A stretch of DNA of 64,000 bases, from positions 6,324,001 through 6,388,000 of the forward strand of contig OX463849.1 of assembly GCA_949825065.1 (NCBI GenBank). Reading direction: 5' to 3'. Below are positions 18,926-30,085 of the stretch, in pieces (the stretch's first letter is position 1; each line of letters opens with the position of its first letter). The position numbers and the translations under genes were made by a program. Source of the stretch: Odontocerum albicorne. Taxonomy: Eukaryota; Arthropoda; Insecta; Trichoptera; Odontoceridae. Under the pieces are notes generated by a model. That model saw nothing but the letters and a program-made list of their open reading frames with translations, did not search any database and had not been told where the DNA came from.

Positions 18926-19328
18926 ATCCCTGACAAAAGATCTACGGTGCAGTAAAAATGCACATGTATTAAAAATTTAATTAAAGTAAAAGAACTCGTT
19001 CAGTCAGTCAGTCAGACCGCCCGTACCCATTATGCCGAGCGACCCTCTTGACATTCATGCTGAAGGAAAGAAAAGTAAAAATTCAACAGCGAATAAATTT
19101 GACCATGATGCTTTTTTTATAACTCAATGGACTGTAGTACAATATATCGGGAAGCTCAGCAAATTGATTTCCCGAAAGATGCATTCCTATATATTGTATT
19201 GCATTACACTTTCGTTGCATCCAGTACAACCTTGCAGGTTTATTGTTACGTGGCTCTCTACTTACCAGTCAGAAATGTATTTAAACAAACCTTAAGTTAA
19301 GTCTCACCTACAGCCTTATTTAAAAAAA
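18926..19328. other. No gene recognised
   Basis: GTCAGTCAGTCAGTCAG microsatellite near 19,000 and an 87-codon frame (19,032-19,295) without recognisable motifs. Confidence 0.4.
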
Positions 19329-19402
19329 TGGGTATCGAATAAAATCAAAACCGCTACCCCCCAGATTAGTAGACAGGCTATTAACTAATTAGGCCACAGA
19401 TG
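19329..19402 (-). mobile_element. tRNA-like SINE-2 head
   Basis: Minus strand: TGTGGCCTAATTAGTTAATA, GCCTGTCTACTAATCTGGGG, GGTAGCGGTTTTGATTTTAT, CGATACCC. The A-box region (TGGCCTAATTAGTTAAT) matches the better copy at 32,718; the B box is decayed. Confidence 0.55.
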
Positions 19403-20030
19403 TTGTCAATGATTTTATTACACGTTCGTTGTATACGAGTACATCATAACATTACTTATTAGGATGTTATGTATTTTTCTACAAATTAGAAATATATTTG
19501 GCGAAGGCTTCTTCGTTCTCGGGACCTGATCAGTGAGTCTTTGGTCTTTCATTGAGCTTGATTCTGTCACATCGTGAAGGAGTGTCTGATATATTAAATT
19601 TATAACCAGAATGACTGGAGGAGATCTATCAGGCTATTCCTGAATCTGTATCATGGATAAAATTCTTATAACTGAGTAAAAATTAAGACTCAAGAAAATA
19701 CACAATCCAGAAACTTATTTTTAAAGCCATAATCAAGCGCACTGACATATGAAAACATTTATACCACACAAGTATAGCTATGGATTTGGTGAAATATTGG
19801 TATCTATGGTATCTCACCATAACTTTCCCCTTTCTGAGATTTTATGAGGCTTTATGAGTCATTTTATGTATCATTGACCTGTGTTTAACGTTTTTATGAA
19901 GATACATTGTGATATCTGAGAAAAGGGTAGTTCCATAAATTCATGGCATAATTCCAATTTGATACGACAATTTTCATTAAAAAATATATAAAAAGCCTAT
20001 GAAAAAAAGTTTAAGAGTTTTACTTCTTCA
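19403..20030. other. AT-rich, nothing recognised
   Basis: No frame or repeat family recognised. Confidence 0.45.
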
Positions 20031-20283
20031 TTTTTTTTGCCATATGGCAATCTCTTCCAACCACACAAAAATTTGTTTTTAAAAGGCCCTTAGTGAAAAC
20101 CAGATGTTTTTTTTATTCATTCACATGGTACCCAAATTTTTGGTAAGAAAATCGCAAAAAACCTTCGTAGATTCCGATAAGTAATAGTTATGCATTTAGA
20201 TTTAGGTGTTGTGTATGGACTGTCTGTGTTGAAAACCTCTGGGCTTGAAGAAATGTGTCTTACCAACAAATCCACGAAGGTCT
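20031..20283 (-). mobile_element. SINE-1, diverged, enlarged body
   Basis: Tail GCCATATGGCAATCTCTTCC, AACCACACAAAAATTTG and AGGCCCTTAGTGAAAACCAG at 20,040-20,105; tRNA-like head AATGTGTCTTACCAACAAAT, CCACGAAGGTC at 20,253-20,282. The intervening 150 bases are longer than in other copies, so an insertion or two nested fragments are likely. Confidence 0.55.
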
Positions 20284-21221
20284 TAATGTCACTCTATGAA
20301 TGAAAGATTAACCCAACGGTTCCGAGGCGTGGTAAAAACTCTAAGATCGGCTCGTTTCATAAACCCGCTAATTACAGCTCACCTGAAAAATATAAAGCTC
20401 ATATTCTGTTTATTTCTCTACCTCATAAAATAAAAATGAGATATTTTTTAACGACGTTTCCTGTTCTCAATAATAATATAGTCAGTATTTCATGTTCGTA
20501 TATAACAGGAACACTGCACCAAAGTACACTAATAACAATAATATTTTAGTCCCACTTCAACAAACAGCAACAATTTATCCAAACTGCAGTCCCATTCCGT
20601 AACCTAGTAAAGATAAAGGGGCTCGCTTATTCAGCATTTCGGTTTCGCAAATGTTTGCAAAACCGAAACTTCTCCGGTACCCACCCGCAGTTCCGATTCA
20701 GTGTAAAACTTTACGATTTTAATTACGGTTGCCTCTGCAAACAAGATTATCAAATTGTTATATCATTCATTTTCAAAACTTGGGTTCGATTTGAACGGTG
20801 CTTCATGAAATTTTCCTTTTCATTAATCTGATCCTCGGAGTTATACATCAAACATGTCCTTGAGTTATTCTTTTACGAAACACGATATAATCATTAAGGG
20901 CAGAGAATGTGAGAAATCAATGGTTGATAGAATGTGGAATGAAAATAACTTCTTAGTCGATTCCTCGTGAATGAGGATTGTGATTTCTTTTATCTGTCTA
21001 CCCAACTCTGCCAACGACGACTCTCCAACTCTCCCTATTTAGGTTTCCTCGGAGCCTTCTGCATTCTTGACTATGTGAGTCCATCGAGTTAGCAATCTAC
21101 TTACCTGTCTCATCATCCCTTCTCAGGATCTGTTAACATGTTTTTTTTTCTTCAAAATTTCCTTTTATCTGCGTATTATAGATATACACATATTTCTAAA
21201 CCTCAAGTTAGAGTGTGATTC
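20284..21221. other. No gene recognised
   Basis: Mixed composition; no frame above 60 codons on either strand. Confidence 0.5.
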
Positions 21222-21735
21222 TTTTCTTTCCAATCATGGATTAGCGCTACGCTCAAACAGAGATTGTTTATTGGCCTTTCCAGTTTACCGCTCCTCTTCC
21301 TTTACGCCATCCTTTACTGTCCATGGAGTGAGACTCTGGAATCAGTTACAAACCAATACAAGATTCGCCCCGTCGTTGGCATGCTTTAAGAAGCGACTGA
21401 AAAAACTCTTAATTTCTAGTCAGTAAAATAACGTGTTTCATTCCTGATTTTTCTTTTCCTTTCCTCTCCACCATCCCTTCCTTACCTTTTGATTGATGAT
21501 ATCTCACTTTATATGAAAAATAATGTTCGGGTGATTGTCCGTCTTTGTGGGGTTCGTAGGCATGTTTTCACGTAAATGTTTATGGATTTCGTGAGGATGG
21601 ATAGTCATTTGAATGATTTATGCAACCACGTAACTTGCTTAATTTACTTTTGTATGGTTGGTTGGAAGAGATTGCCGCCTGGCAATAAGCCCGCCAGATT
21701 GTATTGCAATAAAAGTGTTAAATAAATAAATAATA
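21222..21735 (+). pseudogene. CR1/Jockey-like LINE 3' end (LINE-C)
   Basis: Broken frames give FTVHGVRLWNQLQT and SLACFKKRLKKLLISSQ followed by a stop near 21,425, then a 3' UTR (GATATCTCACTTTATATG, GATTGTCCGTCTTTGTGG) and the terminal GGTTGGTTGGAAGAGATTG, CCGCCTGGCAATAAGCCC, GCCAGATTGTATTGCAATAA, TAAATAAATAAATAA. This family recurs at 29.9, 31.0, 32.8, 33.4, 36.0, 46.0 and 61.3 kb and shares its end with SINE-1. Confidence 0.8.
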
Positions 21736-22193
21736 CACTGATTCACCACATTGTATAAGGTATTCTAAGCATGCGTCTCGAGCACCTCATCTCAAATTCA
21801 TCCACCCTTGTCCTCAATATTCAGATCTTCCCTCCATGTAATAAAACAGAGAAGATTAGAGAACCAATGATCCTTTTTTTAGAAATATTTCGATAATTCC
21901 ATATTCACTGTAGTTTTGGCACTGGAGTTCTTTGAAATTTTAATTATTTTCTGAATTTAAAGTTTGCAATCTCAATCATCTGTTACTCAAGAACCGAGAT
22001 ATATAAATGAAGCTATCACCCGTAGAAGGGTATATTTCATATACTCGTATTTGACCAAAAATGCGTTTTTAGTGGAAAAGGGTTCTTTACTGCACAAGGA
22101 ATATTTAGGCATTGAGATTTTTTAATAATGGCAGCACTAAATATATTTAAAAAAAATTTAAAAACAACATACAGCAGTCAACGGTTATCAAAG
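21736..22193. other. No gene recognised
   Basis: AT-rich flank between LINE-C and the exon-like relic. A TACTCGTA motif at 22,041. Confidence 0.45.
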
Positions 22194-22377
22194 ATGGCGA
22201 ACTTTGCTGACATTTCGCTGTCACCTGGAAGTTTAAATAAATTAAATTCACGTAGAAAACGGAAGATTGATTTATCAAAGTGACAGGATAATATTCGAAA
22301 AACAAAAAGGAATCGTGTAGAACAATACATAACTCGAAGAGTTGTTGTCAGAGCGGCTAAAAAGCAACCAGAACAGG
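22194..22377 (+). pseudogene. Exon-like relic with in-frame TGA and donor site
   Basis: From ATG at 22,194 the frame reads MANFADISLSPGSLNKL, NSRRKRKIDLSK, stop TGA (22,281-22,283), QDNIRKTKRN, YITRRVVVRAAKKQPEQ, then CAG|GTTAGT, a good 5' splice site. The pattern of basic residues and W (here the TGA) QD.IRK..R resembles the first exon of transposase-like gene families repeated in some insect genomes; that is a recollection, not a match. Upstream ATG at 22,129 is in another frame. The stop where tryptophan would be expected suggests a pseudogene. Nothing is known of function. Confidence 0.4.
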
Positions 22378-22586
22378 TTAGTAGTGCAAGGGTCTCTGCA
22401 CTTAAACTTATATTTATATTAGAAACTGTCTTAATCTTAAAAATATAGTTAAGATAAATACAAAAAAAATTGAGATGTAGGAAGTTACACAATGAAGGTA
22501 ACAATTCAATTTTTAAATTAAATCACACCACCTAAGCAAATAAACTTCCCATTATTTAAAGTGTTGAATTAATTGTCTTCTCAACA

Positions 22587-23871
22587 GGTTAGTCAAAAAG
22601 TTTTGAAAGCGGAAATGAAAATACATTTTTTTGGGGGTAAATCACTTTTATTGCTCAGTATAGTCTCCCATAAGATCAATACACTTGGTCCAACGATCTT
22701 CCAACTTTGTTGTCCCATCACGGAAGTGACTTTCTGGAAGGCCTGCAAAATACTCCTCTACGACGGCTATAACCTCTTCGTTTGATGAAAAATGCTTTCC
22801 ACGAAGGAATTTTTAGAGGTGTGAGAACAGCCAGAAGTCAGAGGGAGTTAAATCTGGCGAATAGGGTGGATGCCGCAACAATTCGTACCCCAATTCACTG
22901 ATTTTCGCGATGGTTTTTTGAGCTGTGTGAGCAGGTGCATTGTCTTGATGTAAAATGATTTTTTTCTTCTGCAAACCGGGTTTTTTTTCACAATTTTTTT
23001 CATCCAACTGGTCCAAAAGGTCACAATAATAATCAGAGTGGATTGTCTTACCAGTTTGGAGATAATCTATCAATAAAATTCCTTTTGCATCCCAAAAAAC
23101 TGACGCTAACACCTTCTTGGCCGATTTCTGGACACGAACTCACTTCGGAGCCAAAGTGCCTGGTTCACATCACTCCTTAGCCTCTTGTTTTGATTCAGGA
23201 TCATGGTAGTAGACCCAAGTCTCATCCATAGTGATGAATCGACGCAGAAAATCCTTTTTATTCTTTCGAAATCGCTCCAAATGTTGCTCAGAAAGTCGCA
23301 TTTGAACGTGTTTTTGTTGCATTGTTAGCAAATGCGGCACCCATTGTGCACACAGTTTTTTGAAACCCAAAACTTCAGCCAAAATATGCCATGTTGTTCC
23401 ATGTGAGATGCCTATGGTGTCAGTTATCACATCCACAGTCGATCGATGATCTTCCAAAACCATATCCTGTGTTTTCGCTATGATTTCTGGTGTTGATGCA
23501 CTTTTTGGACGTCCTGAGCGTGGATCGTCTTCAACGCTTGTACGGCCACGCTTAAACTCCAAAACCCATCGGTGAACAGTTGGAAATGAAGGAGAAGACT
23601 CCTTTAATACTTTCATTATCTTTGCATGGATCTCAGTAGCCGATAAACCTTCCAAAACAAAGAATTTAATCACTGCACGATATTCGGATTTTTCCATTGT
23701 TAAAAAATACACTGACACGTCAACTTCAAATGGCTTGTAAACCAAGAATGAATTGACAAATCTAAATGAAATTTTGAGTACGTTTTTATGAAAGATGAAA
23801 TATTAAAATGGCGAGAAATTTTGGTTTTCTACTGCTCCATAGATGTCGCTTTCAAAACTTTTTGACTAACC
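22587..23871 (-). mobile_element. Mariner element, DD34D, full length
   Basis: TIRs GGTTAGTCAAAAAGTTTTG (22,587) and CAAAACTTTTTGACTAACC (ending 23,871) are identical for at least 24 bases including AAGC. TA follows the right end (23,872-23,873); the left flank is CA, a mutated duplication. Length 1285 bp is standard. Encodes the transposase below on the minus strand. Confidence 0.92.
22648..23697 (-). pseudogene. Mariner transposase, full length, three in-frame stops
   Basis: The frame from MEKSEYRAVIKFF (23,697) to DYTEQ-stop (22,648) spans 350 codons without a frameshift, the usual length. HTH region SATEIHAKI and VHRWVLEFKRGRTS, then MDETWVYYHDP (first D), HQDNAPAHTAQ (second D) and SPDLTPSDFW (third D); 34 residues separate the last two catalytic D, the mariner signature. 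Stops are TGA after KQEAKE (23,170), TGA after GTLAPK and TAA after WLFSHL. An upstream ATG at 23,745 is probably outside the protein. Inactive, but only point mutations separate it from an open frame. Confidence 0.93.
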
Positions 23872-23918
23872 TATTATATATATTAAATCACACAACAGTT
23901 TTAACCAAACCTCGACAT

Positions 23919-24178
23919 TATGGGGTTTTGGTAAAGAGGTACAAGTCATCAATTACTTATTTGTCAGTTAAAAGTTTTGCAACACTTGTATTCCTGAAAT
24001 ACAGACCTCAGGTAAATTTTAAAGGTAAACTTTGAATACACATAGTACATTATTTATGTATTCAAAGTTTACCTTTAAAATTTACCTGAGGTCTGTATTT
24101 CAGGAATACAAGTGTTGCAAAACTTCAAACTGACAAATAAGTAATTGATGACTTGTACCTCTTTACCAAAACCCCATA
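23919..24178. repeat. 260-bp near-perfect palindrome
   Basis: Arms 23,919-24,040 and 24,057-24,178 (122 bases each) are inverse copies with about two to four differences and a 16-bp spacer. Sample: TATGGGGTTTTGGTAAAGAG on the left, CTCTTTACCAAAACCCCATA on the right. No coding sense in either arm. It begins 47 bp beyond the mariner end. Confidence 0.95.
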
Positions 24179-24959
24179 GAACAGTACCTGAAAAAAAAAT
24201 GTCATCACATGAATTAAAAGTTTGTTTTCCATATTACGTTCGTTCATAATTCAAACCTATTTTTTACATATTGAACGAAACCCGACAATATTGAGAACTT
24301 TGTAAATAACTCGAACTTTTACAATTTTTATTTTTGGAAAAAGTTTTCAATAAGAGCCTCTTAAAATGTAATCTCGTACATTTTTTTCCTGCGTGTGTGT
24401 CGTATTATATTTGTGAAAAGTTTGGATTTCCCATCACAGGACCGAGTCAAGGAAAATGAGAAAATTACACAACACGTTGTTTTTCTACGCAAGATTAGAT
24501 CTATACCAAATAATAAAAAAGTAACTTTAAATTTTTTTATTTTTAGGTTTTGTTTTTTTTTTTCTAAAAAAATCATGTCACATCTGTAAAAAAAACTAAT
24601 AATATGTGACATAGTATAACATATAAGATGATATGAGATCGGGATTCAACAAGCTAGGCAATTGCTCGTGTCTTGTTGGGCATCCTTATATCAATATATT
24701 GTTCCGGCCAGATGACAATCATTTTTAATCCCATCTTAAATTTTGTTTACATAATTAAATAAAAAATAACATTAACAAATTGCTCTTAAATAAAACAACA
24801 AACTCGAAACAAAATGTAAAATAAAATGCCTCATAAATAATTTAAACCAATAAGAGGAAAACCAAATCAAAACCATGCCATGACAAAAACTTCTACCTTT
24901 CTTAATCTCATTCGAAATCAAATTCCGGGTCCCGGTGTCATACGAGTATCGCACATCTT
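24179..24959. other. AT-rich, no gene recognised
   Basis: Overlapping antisense frames of 60-83 codons at 24,361-24,612 are low-complexity K/F-rich and not convincing. Confidence 0.45.
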
Positions 24960-25150
24960 CGATATGTCATCACGAGTCGTGGGTAAAAAGAGGGGTAGAG
25001 GAAGAACATATAATGCATGGTTGTATCAAGATTTAAAAGAGCTGTGTGAGAAGATATATGGATGTAGAGGGAGTTAAAGATGCATTTCGAGACGGAAAAG
25101 TCTTGCCCTCTGTCTTCTCTGTTTATCCCATCAAATAAACGGCGTGATGA
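24960..25150 (+). pseudogene. LINE-B 3' end
   Basis: A frame reads VGKKRGRGRTYNAWLYQDL then KIYGCRGS, followed out of frame by the terminal CTGTCTTCTCTGTTTATCCC (VSAYP-like) and a TGTATAATTGTATGTAT tail, in the order seen in other LINE-B copies. Confidence 0.6.
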
Positions 25151-25929
25151 TGTATAATTGTATGTATCCACCTAGGATAAGATGTTGCTTCTGTCAGCAA
25201 TTGAAATATGTTAACCAACAGATCCTCACGTTTCTCCTCATGCTTAGAAGGTAGTATCCCAACATATAATTGCTCTAAATATCTTTTTTTTTTTTAATAT
25301 TAACGTATCTAATTATTATCTGCTTCTTAATCATTATTTGTAAAAGGCCCCGCATGCCCTTAAACAGGCTCTGTTTTGCCATTACGAAAGTTTTTCAGGA
25401 CTTTGCAGCAAAAAAACGTACGACAAGTAGCTTATAAAGACATCACACCGAGTGCAGGTAACGACACTTTTGCCTAAAGTATAAAAGCTTTAAACTGAAC
25501 CAACAACCAAAAGTTTTTACCAGCAGTTCATCTCAACATCAGGGGCAGTTTATCAAAAATTACTTGGAGACACTTGTTAACCAACAAAATTTTCATTGAT
25601 GAACTTTGTTACAGAATTTATTATATTTTTTTTTAACCTTTCTTAAAAACAAAAGATTTTATTAAGTGATTATTTTTAATTATAATTTCAATGCACATAT
25701 AATGTTGCAAATTTTCTTTATACATTTTCGATACAATTAAATCAATTCTCCCGGCCAGAAATTTCTTCACTTTACTTCTGTAAGTTGTTAAAGTCATATG
25801 AAAATCCATATAATGCTCATATTGATTTCCCGATCACAAATGATGAGTTACGAGTACAACCATTTCACAATTGAGTAAAACATTTAGCCGGCTGGTCAGT
25901 AAAACATTTAGCTGAGTACGTAAGTTTTA
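25151..25929. other. No gene recognised
   Basis: AT-rich with T-runs; includes the direct pair GTAAAACATTTAGC at about 25,876 and 25,899. Confidence 0.45.
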
Positions 25930-26275
25930 ATATTTATGTATATACCATCACGCCATTTCCCTGTAGGGGTAGACTGAGACGACAGAGCGCAGAAGTTACC
26001 TATGACGACATACTTCCTTCGTTTTCTCCACATTTATACACTGTCTCACATTATTCCTTCTATTTCTCTTATTTCCTATCTTTCCTCTTTTAAATGTTTT
26101 ATTTATTTCGTAAAACGACATTTTTCTCGTTCGTTATGTATCACGAATCATACTTGCATTATAAATTTACTTAGTCATCCTTTCATCATAATTTTATCAT
26201 GTTCAATCAACTATTTTCCTCTACTTTATTTATTAGTTTTAACGTTTTCTCCTTTCAAAATATCGTTTGATTGAT
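25930..26275 (-). pseudogene. LINE-B 3' end fragment
   Basis: ACCATCACGCCATTTCCCTG, TAGGGGTAGACTGAGACGAC is the antisense of the family end, followed by GACGACATACTTCCTTCG, TTTTCTCCACATTTATACAC and further colinear but frameshifted LINE-B sequence. Confidence 0.6.
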
Positions 26276-26852
26276 CCAACTACACTTTCTTTTTATTCAA
26301 AAAATAATATATACCCCGACATATTCAGATGGTGTCACCTTAATGTGAAGTCTTATCGATTCACATTTTATCAGAACGACATTCCAGTGTTGAACAATTT
26401 TCTCGAAATGTTATCGAAGAACAAAGAGAATGATAAGTTAAAGGATACGTGTCTTAATACATATAGATATTGAGAATCGTAAGTGAAATTTGCAATATTT
26501 GAGACCGGATTGAAAATCCGCTCAGAGTTGGTCCACACTCTGTACTCGTATATACCCGTTGAAGGCGAAACGTCTAGATCACATGGCCGGGATGTACGGT
26601 GGGAAATGAAAATAAAAAGATATTCGAATACAGGATGGTCTTAAAAAATACTTGGAATACTCATTATTATTTTAAATAACAAAAGAGGTATCGTTACTTA
26701 TAGAATGAGACAGACACCTTATCACTTTGCACTTTGCTTTGGACTGACGATGTCCACACAATAAAAATCATGTATGAAAAAAACGGTATATTCAACGCTT
26801 TTAGACGGTAATATAAAAAAAGTATTGGGTGTCGTTTAAATGTGTTATCACT
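26276..26852. other. No gene recognised
   Basis: A 68-codon frame at 26,267-26,473 has no family resemblance. Confidence 0.4.
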
Positions 26853-26860
26853 CCATACTA

Positions 26861-28059
26861 CAGTGATGGGTAACCTTTTTAGCGAGGCGTGTCAAAATTA
26901 ACGTGTTCCCCGCGGGGAGCACAAACGCCTGTGATCTGACGACAATCCAAGTTTCAAATCACAAATACTTAAAAAAAATGACACAAAACCGGAATAAGAA
27001 TTGAATTAAAATTTAAAATAATCTTTATCCTAGCGACACCTCTGAAAACCTTGTCAAATAATATATAAGTTTATGAGATATTGTTGAATAAACAGAGCGC
27101 CGAATTTTTTTGGTTTCTCAATATTTCCAGCATTAACGACCTGTCTCGCGGATCGAGTCCTGCGATGAGTCTCTCTTACGTAAATAAACATTACTAAGTC
27201 TCTCTTACGTAAATAAACATTACTAGTGCTATATGCATTTGATTGGGTGAGTGTCATGAAGCATTGATTTGATCGTAGCATTCCTTTGTTTATTTTACGT
27301 AATGTTAAGTTTATCTCCTTTATTTAATGAGTCTCCTTAAGAGTCATGACTATTATTTATTATCAAAAAATTACTTAAGTGTCATGTTTACTTGGTGTGG
27401 TAATCAAATATCAGTGGTTCTAAACAAACTTTGTGTTTAAACTTAGAAATTAAAAAACGCTGAAATTGTGCCGCGCACAGGATTCGTGGAATTTGATTTT
27501 TAACGCGGTGAACAGGTTAATAATTTTTGTAGCCCTAGTAAATGAAAGAGATTTGTTTTTGAACTATTCATTTATTATTATTAAAAAGAAAAAAAAAAGA
27601 AATAATTATTTATATAAGTGACTTTTTTGTTGCTGAATTGCATTTTCTAAATCTTCAATTGAAGGTTGGTATTTCGTACATTTTAAACACAAGCAAGCGT
27701 TACAAACTTCATCAGTCAGTCGGTCTCTCTACTGAGTGGTAACACAGAAATTCGCTTAATAATAGCATATTTATTTTGCATATCGTGAAATAGAACTGGT
27801 ACACATCTTAGAAATATATCTTTAATCAATTTTCCTTCACTGAGGGCTTTTCCATGCTGTGCTATGGAGTGAGCAATGGAGAAACTTGCTGATGTTAAAT
27901 TTGTATAATCTCTTACAAAGTCCAGTGCAGTCGTAAATATACGAGCGAAGAAAGCGCATCGCTCATTCTTGGGCGAAGACCGTCCGTGAACGATGCGTGT
28001 CACCCAAAATGTCTTGGCGTGTCACCTCTGACACGCATGTCATAGATTACCCATCACTG
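26861..28059 (-). mobile_element. hAT element, 1.2 kb
   Basis: Ends CAGTGATGGGTAACC and GATTACCCATCACTG are inverse with one mismatch. Flanking octamers CCATACTA (26,853-26,860) and CCATAGTA (28,060-28,067) differ at one base, an 8-bp target duplication typical of hAT. Subterminal GGCGTGTCAAAATT and CACCTCTGACACGC are also inverted. At 27,169-27,224 a 28-bp unit (CTCTCTTACGTAAATAAACA) is duplicated in tandem. Internal deletion relative to an autonomous element of about 2.5 kb is likely. Confidence 0.9.
27716..28003 (-). pseudogene. hAT transposase N-terminal remnant (GTF2IRD2/SCAND3-like)
   Basis: Minus-strand frame contains SASFSIAHSIAQHGKALSEG, KLIKDIFLRCVPVL and ISVLPLSRET, in the order seen near the start of the core of hAT transposases related to GTF2IRD2/ZBED-type proteins (S..ia..Gk.. 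.G..ik.....LSR.TV). The catalytic and C-terminal dimerisation regions are not recognisable in the rest of the element. Confidence 0.7.
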
Positions 28060-28254
28060 CCATAGTATATCGCTAGATAATAGTAGTTTCGGGTCGAGTT
28101 GCTTTAAGTATGGTCAAATTAGCAACTAAGAACACGGAACCTTAAGTGTGTCGATATGTCACCCATATAAACGGTTCTTATAAGAACCTATGAAGTGAAC
28201 ATCACTTATCACTGATATACTTCTTCATATATAACATATAAGAACTTGAGAAAA

Positions 28255-28985
28255 AACTCCTAGGCATGGAAATTAACAAGTCAAAAACTAAGTTAATGAT
28301 AATAGACATCAGTAACAAAATGAAACAAAAATTGGAAATAATTGGTTGAAAGTAGTGACTAACTTTATTAACTTTGGCTCTTGTATTACCAACAATGCAA
28401 GATGCGAGGCTGAGATGAAAAGAAATAACTATAATGGTAAAATATGCGATGTTGCAGATAAAAAATATATGGCAGAACAGAACTATCATAATAACGATGA
28501 AAATGCGTGTAACAAAACCTCTCGTCTTTGCAATATTCATGTATGGCGCAGATACTTGGACTCTGAGAGCAAGGTGGAGACGTGGAATGGATGCATTTGA
28601 AATATGGGCCTGGAGAAGAATGTTACAAATTCCATGGATAGTAAGGCGAACTAACGCCTCCATTCTCGAAGAACTGAGAATCAGTGACAGATTGTCGGCA
28701 ACATGCCTTCGACGAGTCGTTCGATTATTCTAGCACACTTCTCGTGGGCAAGAAGACAGTTTGGAGAACTTTGTGGTTACTGGATGCGTGGAAGGATGAC
28801 GCACAAGAGGAAGAATTCCAATGTGTTGGACTAACAAAATAATTGACGCAACTAGACTACCCTTAACCACTGCTCATCAACCCGCGGAACGCAGAGATGG
28901 AAGGTGATTGAGTCATCGGAGGCTATCATGGGAATAATGATGCTCAGTCATAAGCTACATGACAGGATGATGAAGTTGATATAGA
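28255..28985 (+). pseudogene. RTE-like LINE, C-terminal third (LINE-A2)
   Basis: Starts with LGMEINKSKTKLMIID (28,262), then FINFGSCITN, EAEMKRN, after a frameshift MRVTKPLVFAIFMYGADTWT, DAFEIWAWRRMLQIPW, RTNASILEELRISDRLS, CLRRVVRLF, and out of frame LENFVVTGCVEG and RGRIPMCWTNKI near 28,760-28,840. It is the same family as the 44,685, 54,060 and array (42-44.7 kb) sequences. Ends near GATGATGAAGTTGATAT. Confidence 0.8.
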
Positions 28986-29469
28986 AGTTCACGGCAATTA
29001 TTTTAATAAGTTTCAGAGTTTCTTAGTTATGCACGTAGATATTTTTGGGGTCTCGCAGTAATAAACACTTTGAATACTCATTTTTATTGCCTTATCAGTT
29101 GTCTAATAATAATTAAGGACAATTTGGTAAAGCGCCATTAAGAGAGCAAGCTATTCTCAAGGGAATTTCGGTTCGGGACTCAAAACTCTAACATTGAAGT
29201 ATTACACTCTCCACAGATACGTGATAAACTCTGTCATTCCTAATAAAATATGGAAGCTATACAGTCAAATCAGACGTGTCACCAATTTTTCAAGTAGTTT
29301 GAGTTACATGATTTTCGTTATTTTTTATTCAATCAATAATTACATATTACAATAATCATCTTGCCATAAACGTTAGGAACAATAACATAGAACAAGAACA
29401 TGGCGTCGAGCAAAAATTTGGTTCGGACATCAAGCATCAATACATCACGGGAGGAGGGACATGCAGTTT
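28986..29469. other. No gene recognised
   Basis: AT-rich sequence without open frames or known repeats. Confidence 0.45.
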
Positions 29470-29680
29470 ATTACAATCAATCAATCAATCAATCAATGGC
29501 ACAATAGCTCATTGTGGGCCCCGGACTCCTCCAGCAGTCGTCGCCATTCCCTCCTATCCTGGGATGCATTCCTCCAGCCCCTGATGCCAATCACGCTTGT
29601 ATCACTCTGCACCCCATCCATCCACCTGAGCTTTGGTCTACCCTCCATCCACCTGAGCTTTGGTCTACCCCTGCAGTTTA
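29470..29680 (-). pseudogene. Non-LTR retrotransposon C-terminus
   Basis: Minus strand: GRPKLRWMEGRPKLRWMDG, VQSDTSVIGIRGWRNASQDR, REWRRLLEESGAHNELLCH, stop, then (ATTG)n tail at 29,476-29,497. GRP...WMDGV and the basic R.W segments are usual at the C-terminus of several non-LTR clades. A 21-bp direct duplication repeats GRPKLRWM. Family differs from LINE-A, B and C. Confidence 0.75.
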
Positions 29681-29849
29681 TTACGCAAAAATTTTATTAC
29701 ACATTTCTGAGAAAAAGTGAAGATTTTTATGTCACAACTTTAAAAAAATTAACAATGGTGCTCCTCTTTGACATGAGAAAAGCAAGGGACTTTTGGAGGT
29801 CTTCACTTACCAATAACAATCAAACTGAACGACTGATGTGAACGTATTA

Positions 29850-30085
29850 ATTTATTTAACACTTTTATTGCAAATACAATCTGGCGAGTGTATTGCCAGG
29901 CAGCAGTCTCTTCCAACCAACCAGATAAAAGTAAATGAAGCAAGTTAAATGTTTGTATAAATAATTGAAATGACTATCCATCCCCGCGAAATCCATAAAC
30001 ACATACGTGACCATATACCCACGAACCCCGCAAGACGGACAATCACCCGAATATTCTTTTTCATGTAAAGTGAGATATCATCAGA
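29850..30085 (-). mobile_element. LINE-C 3' UTR fragment
   Basis: Reverse complement contains GATATCTCACTTTACATG, GTGATTGTCCGTCTTG, GGATTTCGCGGGGATGG, GGTTGGTTGGAAGAGACTG, CTGCCTGGCAATACACTCGC, CAGATTGTATTTGCAATAAA. The coding part is absent. Confidence 0.8.

Noticed and set aside
24361..24612. Overlapping 83-aa and 64-aa ORFs
   Set aside because: Low-complexity K/F/I-rich frames on both strands in AT-rich DNA.
28202..28663. 153-aa minus-strand ORF with hydrophobic segments
   Set aside because: Antisense shadow of the LINE-A2 copy; hydrophobicity comes from antisense A-rich codons.
29476..29497. Telomeric repeat
   Set aside because: (AATC)n is the 3' tail of a non-LTR element; no TTAGG arrays occur in the window.
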